The notes under the pieces: model-generated
The model's input: only the letters and a program-made list of their open reading frames with translations
Told to the model about the DNA's origin: nothing
Database searches by the model: none
Program-made: the position numbers and the translations under genes
Source: Vulcanimicrobiota bacterium
GTDB lineage: Bacteria; Vulcanimicrobiota; Vulcanimicrobiia; Vulcanimicrobiales; Vulcanimicrobiaceae
NCBI GenBank assembly: GCA_019237435.1
Contig: JAFAHB010000198.1
Span: 1-12,436, forward strand
Direction: 5' to 3'
DNA: 12,436 bases
Shown: in pieces, positions 1-6,125 of the stretch
How positions within the stretch are numbered: the stretch's first letter is position 1
How the letters are laid out: every line of letters starts with the position of its first letter

Positions 1-133
1 TGCCGACGTTGAATTCGATCCAGTGGTCGCCAAAGGACTCACCAGGCTGCAGGCCCAGCGTTTCGACGTAAAACGCCCGGGCCCGCGGCACGTCGCGGAC
101 CGAGTAGGCAAAAAAGGCGATATCCTTGACCAT
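1..133 (-). CDS. VOC/glyoxalase-fold protein, N-terminal part (runs off left edge)
   Basis: Reading the minus strand from the ATG at 133-131 gives 44 residues with no stop before the window edge. The start MVKDIAFFAYSVRDV, followed by PRARAFYVETLGL and DHWIEF, is the usual first beta-alpha-beta unit of the vicinal-oxygen-chelate (glyoxalase/bleomycin-resistance) fold: a strand, then 'V.D..RA..FY...LGL', then a strand that often carries a metal ligand. The family includes glyoxalases, dioxygenases and resistance proteins, and this fragment does not tell which. The sequence GGGAGGGG (141-148 on the complement) is a good ribosome binding site about 7 bases upstream, which supports the start. The gene is divergent from csrA across 105 bases. 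The C-terminal half and the catalytic residues lie outside the window. Confidence 0.8.
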   Translation of the reverse strand, partial: MVKDIAFFAYSVRDVPRARAFYVETLGLQPGESFGDHWIEFNVG

Positions 134-220
134 CGGCGGCCCCTCCCGCCGCCGCGCTTTGCATGCGAAGGCCTTGGAACCCTAGCGCCCGAAGCAAAGG
201 GCTCTTCCGGCAGAATAGGT

Positions 221-241
221 CAGCCAGGGAGGGCGCCCATG
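221..241 (+). promoter_or_regulatory. csrA translation start region with GGA motif and palindrome
   Basis: The Shine-Dalgarno AGGGAGGG (226-233) is followed directly by the 8-base palindrome GGGCGCCC (231-238) and the ATG at 239. The sequence CAGGGAGG (225-232) resembles the CsrA-recognised core CARGGAUG and covers the ribosome binding site. CsrA is known in several bacteria to repress its own translation through GGA motifs at the Shine-Dalgarno, so self-control is possible here. That is inference. I see no convincing -35/-10 pair for csrA in 134-238. Confidence 0.35.
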
Positions 242-466
242 CTCGTGCTCAGCCGAAAGGCGAATCAGTCCATCATGATCGGTGACGATATTCGCATACT
301 CGTCGTCGGTGTGGATCGCGATCAGGTCAAGCTTGGAATCGAAGCGCCACGCCACGTGCCCGTTCACCGCTTTGAAATCTTCACCGAGATCCACCGCCCT
401 GACGCGGTAGGATTTGCAGGCGCCCAAACCGATATAACCCGCACTGAGGCGACTACCCAATCATGA
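239..466 (+). CDS. csrA: CsrA/RsmA carbon storage regulator, RNA-binding translational regulator
   Basis: This 75-residue protein begins MLVLSRKANQSIMIGDDI and carries the diagnostic positions of CsrA: L4, R6, the QVKLGIEAP strand at 29-37, and VPVHR ending in R44. In CsrA, L4, R6 and R44 contact the GGA of target RNAs. The protein acts as a dimer on mRNA leaders, usually blocking ribosome access. The frame stays open upstream to base 23, but the family start and the AGGGAGGG site 5-7 bases before the ATG at 239 fix the start. A C-terminal tail after about residue 52 makes it longer than the 61-residue E. coli protein. Its stop overlaps the next start (ATGA, 463-466), coupling it to a TSUP permease. 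In many non-proteobacteria csrA sits beside fliW and flagellar genes; none are seen here, so a FliW antagonist, if any, is elsewhere. Confidence 0.95.
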   Translation: MLVLSRKANQSIMIGDDIRILVVGVDRDQVKLGIEAPRHVPVHRFEIFTEIHRPDAVGFAGAQTDITRTEATTQS

Positions 467-1257
467 CAATTAATTGGAGCTACACTCTCGTCGGTTTCAT
501 CGTCGGCACGTGCATGGCGTACAGCGGCGTTGGCGCCGGCGCCATCACGACGCCGCTCTTAATCTTTCTCGGCGTCGGAAGCAACACGGCGATCGGTTCG
601 GATCTGCTCTTTGCGCTGGGCACCAAGATCGTCGCAATGCTCACGCACCTTCAAAAGCGGACCGTGCAGTTTTCCGTTTTGTGGCGGCTCTCACTCGGAG
701 GTCTTCCCGGCGCGATCATCGGCGTATCCATTAGCGCCTATCTACATCATCGATACATCAACGACATCAACGCGCTCAACGGGATCCTGAAGATCGCGGT
801 CGCGATCGCGCTGCTTCTCTCGGCAACAGGCATCATTCTGAATCGCAAGCTCTCGGCGGACACGCCCGCGCGCTCGAATCACGCGCCGACGCTGCAGCTC
901 GCCGTCATCGGGTTCTTCGTTGGCATCTGCGTTAGCATCACCTCGATCGGCGCAGGCTCCCTGACCTTGCCGCTACTGCTGCTCGTGGCGCCCTCGGTAG
1001 CGTTACGGCGCCTGGTAGGAACCGATTTGGCCTTTGCGGTGGTCGTCCTCGTGCCGTCGCTTATCGGCCACTGGCAGCTCGGCGACGTCAATCCGGGGAT
1101 CGCCGCGTCCCTTCTCATCGGCTCGATTCCAGGTGTCTTTATCGGCACGCATTTCGTCACGCGGCTGCCCGAGCGTTGGTTCCGTAGCGCGCTTGCCGGG
1201 GTGCTCGTCGTCGTCGCGCTCGCGCTACTACCGATTCTGCCGCACGCGAAGGGCTAG
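463..1257 (+). CDS. TauE/SafE (TSUP) family membrane permease
   Basis: This 264-residue polytopic membrane protein has the two-fold repeat of the TSUP (sulfite exporter TauE/SafE) family. Each half opens with a hydrophobic helix followed by a G.GAG..T.PLL motif (SGVGAGAITTPLL at residues 21-33 and SIGAGSLTLPLL at about 161-172). Each then has a (I/V)G(S/T)DL(L/A)FA segment (IGSDLLFA near 44; VGTDLAFA in the second half). About eight hydrophobic segments are visible, with a charged linker (LNRKLSADTPARS) between the halves. Members move sulfite, sulfoacetate, thiosulfate or related small anions across the inner membrane; the substrate cannot be read from the sequence. The ATG at 463 overlaps the csrA stop (ATGA). 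The stop codon shares CTAG (1254-1257) with the convergent rfbA, so there is no room for a terminator between them. Confidence 0.88.
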   Translation: MTINWSYTLVGFIVGTCMAYSGVGAGAITTPLLIFLGVGSNTAIGSDLLFALGTKIVAMLTHLQKRTVQFSVLWRLSLGGLPGAIIGVSISAYLHHRYINDINALNGILKIAVAIALLLSATGIILNRKLSADTPARSNHAPTLQLAVIGFFVGICVSITSIGAGSLTLPLLLLVAPSVALRRLVGTDLAFAVVVLVPSLIGHWQLGDVNPGIAASLLIGSIPGVFIGTHFVTRLPERWFRSALAGVLVVVALALLPILPHAKG

Positions 1258-1976
1258 GAAAGGCGAGTTTTCCTGGCGAGCTCGCCGGCGCGGAAGAGAC
1301 TCTCGAACGTGCCGGCGTCGCTCCAGGCGCCCTTGAGCACGTCATAGTAAAGGTCGCCGTCGCGGATGTAACGGTTGTGCACGTCGACGATCTCGAACTC
1401 ACCGCGCTGCGACGGCGCAAGCCCGGCGATGTAGGAAAAGACGCGAGCGTCGAACATATAGGCGCCGACTACGGCGTAACTGCTTTGCGGCCGAGCCGGC
1501 TTCTCTTCGATTTCAACGATCCGGTCGCCGATGATAACCGGGACGCCGAAACGCTGCGGATCCTCGACTTCCTTCAAAAGAATGCGCGCGCCCGAAGGCT
1601 GCTCTTGGAACCGGCGCACGTAGGGCGCGATGTCGTCTTCGATGACGTTGTCGCCCAGGATGACGACGATGCGGTCGCCGGCGGCAAAGTGCTCGCATAA
1701 ACGAAGCGCGTCGGCGATACCGCGCTCCCCCTCTTGATATGCGTAATAGATGTTCTCGAGACCGACGTCTGCGCCGTTGCCGAGCAGGCGCAGAAAGTCG
1801 CCTGCCGAGTTCCCTCCGGTCACCAGCATGACCTCGCGAATTCCCGCGCGCGCAAGCGTTTCCAGCGGGTAATAGACCATGGGCCGGTCGTAGACCGGCA
1901 AGAGATGTTTGTTCGTCACCTTGGTGAGCGGTCGCAAGCGGGCGCCAAGGCCGCCGGCTAAGACTACGCCTTTCAC
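1254..1976 (-). CDS. rfbA: Glucose-1-phosphate thymidylyltransferase, short type
   Basis: This enzyme joins dTTP and glucose-1-phosphate to make dTDP-glucose, the first step to dTDP-rhamnose and other deoxysugars. The 240-residue protein opens with the nucleotide-binding signature MKGVVLAGGLGARLRPLT, then TNKHLLPVYDRPMVYYPLE (22-40) and LVTGGNSAGDFLRLLGNG. It continues with YAYQEGERGIADAL, the metal/sugar motif LGDN (107-110), FGVP and IEEKP. It lacks about 50 C-terminal residues found in the 290-residue enterobacterial RmlA; short versions of this kind are common outside Proteobacteria. The start is GTG (1976-1974 on the complement), with GAGG about 8 bases upstream. It lies 124 bases downstream of rfbB on the same strand and is probably co-transcribed with it. 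rfbC and rfbD are not in the window. A related NDP-sugar pyrophosphorylase is possible, but rfbB next door favours this call. Confidence 0.9.
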   Translation of the reverse strand: MKGVVLAGGLGARLRPLTKVTNKHLLPVYDRPMVYYPLETLARAGIREVMLVTGGNSAGDFLRLLGNGADVGLENIYYAYQEGERGIADALRLCEHFAAGDRIVVILGDNVIEDDIAPYVRRFQEQPSGARILLKEVEDPQRFGVPVIIGDRIVEIEEKPARPQSSYAVVGAYMFDARVFSYIAGLAPSQRGEFEIVDVHNRYIRDGDLYYDVLKGAWSDAGTFESLFRAGELARKTRLS

Positions 1977-2022
1977 GTTAAATGCCTCGGCACTTCGCGC
2001 CTCGGCCGGCGTTCCGCTGCGC

Positions 2023-2090
2023 TTTCGGCACTTGCTGCGCAGCGCCGAAATCTCCGCTCCACGCCCCCACGCCGACTATCGCGGCGTGGG
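2023..2090 (-). repeat. Two hairpins in the rfbB-rfbA intergenic gap
   Basis: The 124-base gap between rfbB and rfbA holds two strong inverted repeats. CCCACGCCG (2066-2074) pairs perfectly with CGGCGTGGG (2082-2090) around a 7-base loop, starting 10 bases past the rfbB stop. TTTCGGC (2023-2029) pairs with GCCGAAA (2044-2050), and its loop contains the palindrome GCTGCGCAGC (2034-2043). The 9-mer TCGGCACTT occurs at 1987-1995 and 2025-2033. Neither hairpin is followed by a T-run on the coding strand, so a standard intrinsic terminator is unlikely. They could be an RNA-processing or stability element, an attenuator, or a REP-like interspersed repeat. Confidence 0.6.
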
Positions 2091-2100
2091 ACCCCGGTAG

Positions 2101-3072
2101 TCACGGCGCGACAGCCTTGAGCGGGCGCCACCACGATTCGTTCTCCCGATACCAGCGAACCGTCATCGCGATGCCTTTGTCGAACGGCACGCGCGGTTCC
2201 CAGCCGAGCGCGCGCAGCTTGGCGGAGTTGACGGCATAGCGGCGATCGTGGCCAGGACGATCGGCGACGTGCTGGACGTGCGTCTCGATGGCGCGACCGC
2301 ACTCATCGAGGAGCCGGTGGGTCAGCTCGAGATTCGAAAGCGGCCCTTGGGCGGAGACGTTGTATACTTCGCCGATTGAACCGTGCTCGAGAACGTGCAG
2401 AATCGCGCGGGCGTGATCCTCGACGAAGAGCCAATCACGGACCTGCAGGCCGTCGCCATAAAGCGGAACCGGGCGGTCCTCGAGCAGATTCGTGATGAAG
2501 AGGGAGACGATCTTCTCGGGATACTGATACGGACCGTAAGTATTGCATCCGCGCGTGACGATCACGGGCGTGCCGTAGGTGGCGCGGTACGCAAGCGCGA
2601 GCAGATCGCCCGCTGCCTTGCTGGCCGCATAAGGGCTTCGGGGAGCCACCGCGTCGGATTCGTGCGACTCGCCCTGCGGTACGTTACCGTAAACTTCGTC
2701 GGTGGATACCTGCAGGTAGCGTGGAATCCCAACCTCTCGCACCGCCTCGAGCAGCACCTGGGTTCCCAGCGCGTCGGTTCTCAGGAACGCTTCGGGCGCG
2801 ACGATGGAGCGGTCCACGTGCGTCTCCGCCGCAAAGTTGACGACCGCGTCCGCGCCGTCGCTCAGCGCGTTGCGGACCGCGTCGGCGTCGCAGATATCAC
2901 CCTTCACGAACCGGTAGCGCGGGTCGGTCGCGAGATCGCGGAGGTTTAGCGGGTTGCCGGCATAGGTTACGGCGTCCAGGTTGACGATCTCGAGCCCGGG
3001 CCGCTCACGCAGCCCCAGCCGAATGAAGTGCGAACCGATAAAACCCAGCCCCCCCGTAACGAGCCAGCGCAT
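2101..3072 (-). CDS. rfbB: dTDP-glucose 4,6-dehydratase
   Basis: This NAD-dependent short-chain dehydrogenase of the extended type converts dTDP-glucose to dTDP-4-keto-6-deoxyglucose, the step after RfbA. The ATG at 3072 gives 323 residues starting [15 protein letters not shown], with the Rossmann motif GGxGFIG at 7-13. Further signatures are [13 protein letters not shown] (78-90), the catalytic STDEVYG (123-129; Asp and Glu act in dehydration), the SDR pair Y148xxxK152 in SPYAASK, then [11 protein letters not shown] and [10 protein letters not shown]. The frame stays open to an ATG at 3120 (339 residues), with another ATG at 3090. Those would add residues ahead of the Rossmann strand, and the 3120 start would abut a strong promoter of the opposite strand. 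None of the three starts has a clear Shine-Dalgarno, so the start is chosen by family fit. The gene is divergent from rpsB. Confidence 0.93.
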   Translation of the reverse strand: MRWLVTGGLGFIGSHFIRLGLRERPGLEIVNLDAVTYAGNPLNLRDLATDPRYRFVKGDICDADAVRNALSDGADAVVNFAAETHVDRSIVAPEAFLRTDALGTQVLLEAVREVGIPRYLQVSTDEVYGNVPQGESHESDAVAPRSPYAASKAAGDLLALAYRATYGTPVIVTRGCNTYGPYQYPEKIVSLFITNLLEDRPVPLYGDGLQVRDWLFVEDHARAILHVLEHGSIGEVYNVSAQGPLSNLELTHRLLDECGRAIETHVQHVADRPGHDRRYAVNSAKLRALGWEPRVPFDKGIAMTVRWYRENESWWRPLKAVAP

Positions 3073-3099
3073 GCCGCGCGGCTTTCGCATGGCCGGGTC

Positions 3100-3128
3100 T
3101 TGGAGCCTTCGCGTGCCCATGCTATAAT
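3100..3128 (+). promoter_or_regulatory. Sigma70-type promoter of the rpsB operon, extended -10
   Basis: TTGGAG (3100-3105) and a perfect TATAAT (3123-3128) are separated by 17 bases, and the -10 is extended by TG one base upstream (TGCTATAAT, 3120-3128). The start of transcription would be near 3135, about 100 bases before rpsB. The bases just after the -10 are CGCGCG, a GC-rich discriminator like those of stringently controlled stable-RNA and ribosomal-protein promoters. The elements are seen directly; the stringent link is inference. This is the only strong promoter I see ahead of the eleven-gene operon. Confidence 0.78.
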
Positions 3129-3134
3129 CGCGCG

Positions 3135-3237
3135 GTTGTCTATCACTTCACCTCGCAAGGAAGCGAGGTGTCGATGGCTCCAAGACGCGGTCGCAATGCC
3201 AGGGATGGGCTGTGGCCGGGAGCCAGAAAGGTTGGTC
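3135..3237 (+). promoter_or_regulatory. Structured 5' leader of rpsB with GGA hexaloop hairpin
   Basis: The predicted leader is about 100 bases. It contains a perfect 8-bp hairpin, CACCTCGC (3149-3156) / GCGAGGTG (3163-3170), with the hexaloop AAGGAA. It also contains a possible 7-bp long-range stem, TGGCTCC (3175-3181) / GGAGCCA (3219-3225), which encloses CAGGGATG (3200-3207). The ribosome binding site AAAGG (3227-3231) follows, 6 bases before the ATG. No T-run follows either stem, so this is not a plain terminator. rpsB leaders in other bacteria bind S2 for feedback control; the GGA-bearing loop also fits a CsrA site. Function is inferred only. Confidence 0.55.
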
Positions 3238-4008
3238 ATGACCGTCGTCACCATGCGCGAGCTCTTGGAAGCGGGCGTCCATTTCGGCCACCAAACCCGC
3301 CGCTGGAACCCGAAGATGAAACCGTTCATCTTTCAAGAGCGCAACGGAATCTACATCATCGATCTCGCGCTCACCGTGCAGCGGCTCCGGGAGACGTACG
3401 AAGTCGTCAAACAGCTCGCGCGCGAGGGCCGCGTCATTCTCTTTGTCGGCACCAAGAAACAGGCTCAAGATGTCGTTCGCGAGGAAGCCGAGCGCGCCGG
3501 TACGTTTTTCGTCAACCAGCGGTGGCTGGGCGGTACGCTAACGAATTTTGCTACCATCCAGAAACGCATCGCGCGCCTACGCGAGCTCGAGAACATGAAG
3601 ATGCAAGGCGACTTCGACCGATTGCCAAAAAAGGAAGTTGCGAAGCTGCAAGACGAGATGAATCGGCTCGAGCGATTTCTCGGCGGAATCAAAGACATGC
3701 ACCGCCTTCCCGACGCGATTTTCGTGGTCGACCCAAAGAAAGAACGGATTGCCGTGTTGGAAGCGCGCAAGCTGAAGATTCCGATCATTGCCGTCATCGA
3801 TACGAACTGCGATCCCGATGAGATCGACTATCCGATTCCTGGAAACGACGATGCCATACGTGCCGTGAGGCTGATGGTCGGCAAGATTGCCGACGCGATC
3901 ATCGAGGGTCGCACCGAAAGCGAAAGCGCGTACGACGAGCGCGTTTACGACACATCTCCCGCCGAATACGAGGAGGCGCCTACGACGATGGCGGAGGCGG
4001 GCACTTGA
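3238..4008 (+). CDS. rpsB: 30S ribosomal protein S2
   Basis: S2 binds late to the 30S head-body junction and helps bring in S1. The 256-residue product matches the family along its length: [21 protein letters not shown] at residues 6-26, [73 protein letters not shown] and [11 protein letters not shown]. An acidic tail ([12 protein letters not shown]) ends it. The frame is open upstream to 3028, but the ATG at 3238 has AAAGG 6 bases before it, gives the family N-terminus, and lies downstream of the -10 box. It is the first gene of the long operon. Its stop overlaps the TTG start of tsf (TTGA, 4005-4008). Confidence 0.97.
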   Translation: MTVVTMRELLEAGVHFGHQTRRWNPKMKPFIFQERNGIYIIDLALTVQRLRETYEVVKQLAREGRVILFVGTKKQAQDVVREEAERAGTFFVNQRWLGGTLTNFATIQKRIARLRELENMKMQGDFDRLPKKEVAKLQDEMNRLERFLGGIKDMHRLPDAIFVVDPKKERIAVLEARKLKIPIIAVIDTNCDPDEIDYPIPGNDDAIRAVRLMVGKIADAIIEGRTESESAYDERVYDTSPAEYEEAPTTMAEAGT

Positions 4009-4604
4009 TTTCCTATCAGCCCAAACCGGAGGAGATCAAAGCGCTGCGGGAAGTGACCAGCGCGCCGATGATGGATTGCCGTAAGGCGCTACTGGACGCC
4101 GCGGGGGACGTCGAACGGGCGAAGACGCTGCTCCTGGAGCGCGGGGCTGCGCAGGCGGCGAAAAAGGCCGAGCGCGCCGCCGACGAAGGCCTGGTTTCCA
4201 GCTACATTCATGCCGGCGGCAAAATCGGCGTTTTGGTCGAGGTCAACAGCGAGACGGATTTCGTCGCGCGCAATCCTAAGTTCGCGGAGCTTTCTCGCGA
4301 CATCGCGATGCACGTGGCGGCAATGTCTCCGAAGTACGTCGATCGCGAGAGCGTGCCGCTCGATACCGTGGAACGTCTTCGTGCGGAGTTTCGCGCGGCC
4401 GTGCCGCCGGGCAAATCCGCGGAGGTTCAGGAACGAATCGTCGAAGGAAAGCTGACAAAGTGGTACGAGGAGCATTGTCTGCTCGATCAAGCATTCGTAA
4501 AAGACGATACGATAAACGTCGGCGAGCTGATCTTCCGCGCGATCGGTGCGCTTGGCGAAAAGATTCGCGTGCGGCGCTTTGCGCGATACGCCCTTGGTGA
4601 GTGA
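4005..4604 (+). CDS. tsf: Elongation factor Ts, short form
   Basis: EF-Ts recycles EF-Tu by GDP/GTP exchange. The 199-residue protein has an N-terminal UBA-like domain with [21 protein letters not shown] (residues 8-28). Next comes [20 protein letters not shown] and the EF-Tu-binding [10 protein letters not shown] (81-90, TDFV core at 84-87). A single C-terminal core unit ends with [13 protein letters not shown] and [16 protein letters not shown]. At about 200 residues it is the short form known from Thermus and other lineages, lacking the second core repeat and extra domains of the 283-residue E. coli protein. The start codon is TTG at 4005, overlapping the rpsB stop, with GGAGG at 3993-3997 spaced 7 bases. 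Its end overlaps pyrH by 8 bases if pyrH starts at 4597. Confidence 0.96.
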   Translation: MISYQPKPEEIKALREVTSAPMMDCRKALLDAAGDVERAKTLLLERGAAQAAKKAERAADEGLVSSYIHAGGKIGVLVEVNSETDFVARNPKFAELSRDIAMHVAAMSPKYVDRESVPLDTVERLRAEFRAAVPPGKSAEVQERIVEGKLTKWYEEHCLLDQAFVKDDTINVGELIFRAIGALGEKIRVRRFARYALGE

Positions 4605-5355
4605 CGGGCGCGACGGGCCGCGATTCTCTCGCGTGCTCTTGAAGATCTCGGGAGAGGCTTTCGCGGGTGATCGGAGCGGTGTCGACATCAATACGACGCA
4701 GGCGATGGCTGAAGAAATCGCCGAGGTTCGGCGCGCCGGCGTTTCGATCGCAATCGTCGTCGGGGGCGGAAATATTTGGCGCGGCAAAGTCCACGAAGAG
4801 GCCGGAATGGATCGCGCCACTGCCGATTACATGGGCATGCTGGCCACTGTCATCAACGCGCTCGCTCTCCAGGACGCGCTCGAACGAATGGGCGTTCCTT
4901 CGCGCGTGCAGACTGCCATCGCGATGCATCAAATCGCCGAGCCGTACATTCGACGCCGCGCGATACGCCATCTCGAGAAGGGCCGTGTGGTCATTTTTGC
5001 CGCGGGTACGGGCAACCCGTACTTCACCACGGACACGACGGCGGCGCTGCGGGCCGTCGAGGTGAACGCAGAGGCGATTCTCAAAGCGACGAAAGTCGAC
5101 GGAATCTACACGGCCGACCCAAAGAAGGATCCGCTTGCGACCCGCTTCGAGCGACTCGATTACATGGAAGTACTGCAGCGCGGGCTGGAGGTGATGGATT
5201 CCACCTCGATGGCGCTGTGCATGGACAACGCGCTTCCGGTCATCGTATTTGACATGTCGGTTCCGGGCAACATCCGCCGAGTGATTTGGGGCGAAGCGAT
5301 CGGTACGTACGTCGGGCGCCGTGACGCGACGCCCGTAGGAGGCGGAAAAGCATGA
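4597..5355 (+). CDS. pyrH: Uridylate (UMP) kinase
   Basis: This hexameric amino-acid-kinase-fold enzyme phosphorylates UMP to UDP, in the cytoplasm, for RNA, DNA and nucleotide-sugar synthesis. Visible signatures, numbered from GTG 4597, are [11 protein letters not shown] (12-22), [10 protein letters not shown] (54-63), [20 protein letters not shown] (78-97), [17 protein letters not shown] (137-153), [14 protein letters not shown] (166-179) and [11 protein letters not shown] (209-219). An ATG at 4546 is in frame, but it would add 17 residues encoded wholly inside tsf with no family match. The GTG at 4597 (or the adjacent TTG at 4594) gives about 252 residues, normal for PyrH, with an 8-base overlap with tsf. 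No clear Shine-Dalgarno is visible, so translation may depend on coupling to tsf. Its stop overlaps the frr start (ATGA, 5352-5355). Confidence 0.95.
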   Translation: MSDGRDGPRFSRVLLKISGEAFAGDRSGVDINTTQAMAEEIAEVRRAGVSIAIVVGGGNIWRGKVHEEAGMDRATADYMGMLATVINALALQDALERMGVPSRVQTAIAMHQIAEPYIRRRAIRHLEKGRVVIFAAGTGNPYFTTDTTAALRAVEVNAEAILKATKVDGIYTADPKKDPLATRFERLDYMEVLQRGLEVMDSTSMALCMDNALPVIVFDMSVPGNIRRVIWGEAIGTYVGRRDATPVGGGKA

Positions 5356-5909
5356 CGGATGCCTATTTCAAAGAGATCGAATCGCGCATGCACAAGTGCG
5401 TCGAGGCGACCCGCAACGAGTTCGCCTCGATTCGAACCGGGCGGGCCTCACCGACGCTGCTGGATCGGCTGCTTGTCGAGGCGTACGGCCAATCCGTTCC
5501 GCTCAAGCAAGTTGCCGGCGTTTCCACCCCGGACTCGCACACGCTCTTGATAACGGCGTGGGACAAAGGCGTCGTGCCTGCGATCCGCAAGGCGGTCGAG
5601 AAGAGCGACCTGGGTCTCACGCCTAACGTGGACGGCTCGGCGATCCGGCTATCGATTCCGCCGCTGAATGAAGAACGGCGGCGCGACCTCGCTAAGCTCG
5701 TAAAGAAAAAAGCGGAAGATGGAAGGGTCGCCGTTCGCAACGTGCGTCATCGGTCACACGACGAGCTCAAATCGCAGCTGCGGACGCACGATATTACCGA
5801 GGACGATAATAAGCGGATGCAAGAGTCGCTTCAAAAGCTGACGGATAGGTACGTCAAGGAGATCGACGGTCTCGTCGTCGCCAAAGAAAAAGAGATCATG
5901 GAGGTTTGA
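5352..5909 (+). CDS. frr: Ribosome recycling factor
   Basis: RRF splits post-termination ribosomes together with EF-G. The 185-residue length is that of the family. Recognisable segments are [24 protein letters not shown] near the N-terminus (residues 23-46), [18 protein letters not shown], the domain-II strand [19 protein letters not shown] and [18 protein letters not shown]. The C-terminal helix ([20 protein letters not shown]) completes the three-helix bundle. The ATG start overlaps the pyrH stop (ATGA). The ribosome binding site is the AGGAGGCGG stretch in the pyrH tail (5337-5345). The stop at 5907-5909 is followed after 12 bases by a small unrecognised gene, where most genomes have uppS directly. 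Confidence 0.96.
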   Translation: MTDAYFKEIESRMHKCVEATRNEFASIRTGRASPTLLDRLLVEAYGQSVPLKQVAGVSTPDSHTLLITAWDKGVVPAIRKAVEKSDLGLTPNVDGSAIRLSIPPLNEERRRDLAKLVKKKAEDGRVAVRNVRHRSHDELKSQLRTHDITEDDNKRMQESLQKLTDRYVKEIDGLVVAKEKEIMEV

Positions 5910-5921
5910 CCGGAAGGGCAC

Positions 5922-6125
5922 ATGGATTTGGTGCTCATGCCGGAGGTCGAGGCTCGCCGCATGCTGGGCGATCGGCGGATTCGCTTGCACGTACACGTGC
6001 CCTATGGGTCGTGGACCGGTTGCGGGAAGCTGCGCGTTCTGCGCTTGACCCTACTACAGGCTCAGGGTGACTCGGGCGAACCCTACGTGGAAATGATTGT
6101 CGGGTACGAGGCATACCAGGCGTGA
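5922..6125 (+). CDS. Small hypothetical protein (67 aa) coupled between frr and uppS
   Basis: I do not recognise this gene. It begins with ATG 12 bases after frr, with GGAAGGG (5912-5918) close upstream, and its TGA overlaps the GTG start of uppS (GTGA, 6122-6125). This is the same coupling as the certain genes around it, which argues that it is real. The product has a charged N-terminus (MPEVEARRMLGDRRIR) followed by alternating hydrophobic strands (IRLHVHVPYG, KLRVLRLTLLQA, YVEMIVGYEAY), suggesting a small all-beta domain. It has one Cys and one Trp (WTGCGK), and no signal peptide or membrane helix. The spacing to the ATG is tight (about 3-4 bases), so a start at TTG 5928 or GTG 5931 is possible. 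No function is proposed. Confidence 0.68.
   Translation: MDLVLMPEVEARRMLGDRRIRLHVHVPYGSWTGCGKLRVLRLTLLQAQGDSGEPYVEMIVGYEAYQA

Noticed and set aside
23..238. Upstream extension of the csrA reading frame
   Set aside because: The region overlaps the VOC gene on the other strand, and the family N-terminus plus a strong ribosome binding site place the start at 239.
2066..2090. Intrinsic terminator of rfbB
   Set aside because: The hairpin is strong but no T-run follows it on the minus strand, and rfbA continues in the same direction.
3073..3120. rfbB start at 3120 or 3090
   Set aside because: It adds 6-16 residues before the Rossmann strand without a Shine-Dalgarno, and the 3120 start abuts the rpsB -10 box. 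It is not strictly excluded.
4546..4596. pyrH start at ATG 4546
   Set aside because: The extra 17 residues are tsf coding sequence in another frame and match nothing in UMP kinases; GTG 4597 gives the normal length.
4089..4971. Antisense reading frames of 231-243 codons over tsf and pyrH
   Set aside because: They are shadows of two certain genes, span the tsf-pyrH junction, have no recognisable motifs and are Arg-rich low-quality translations.
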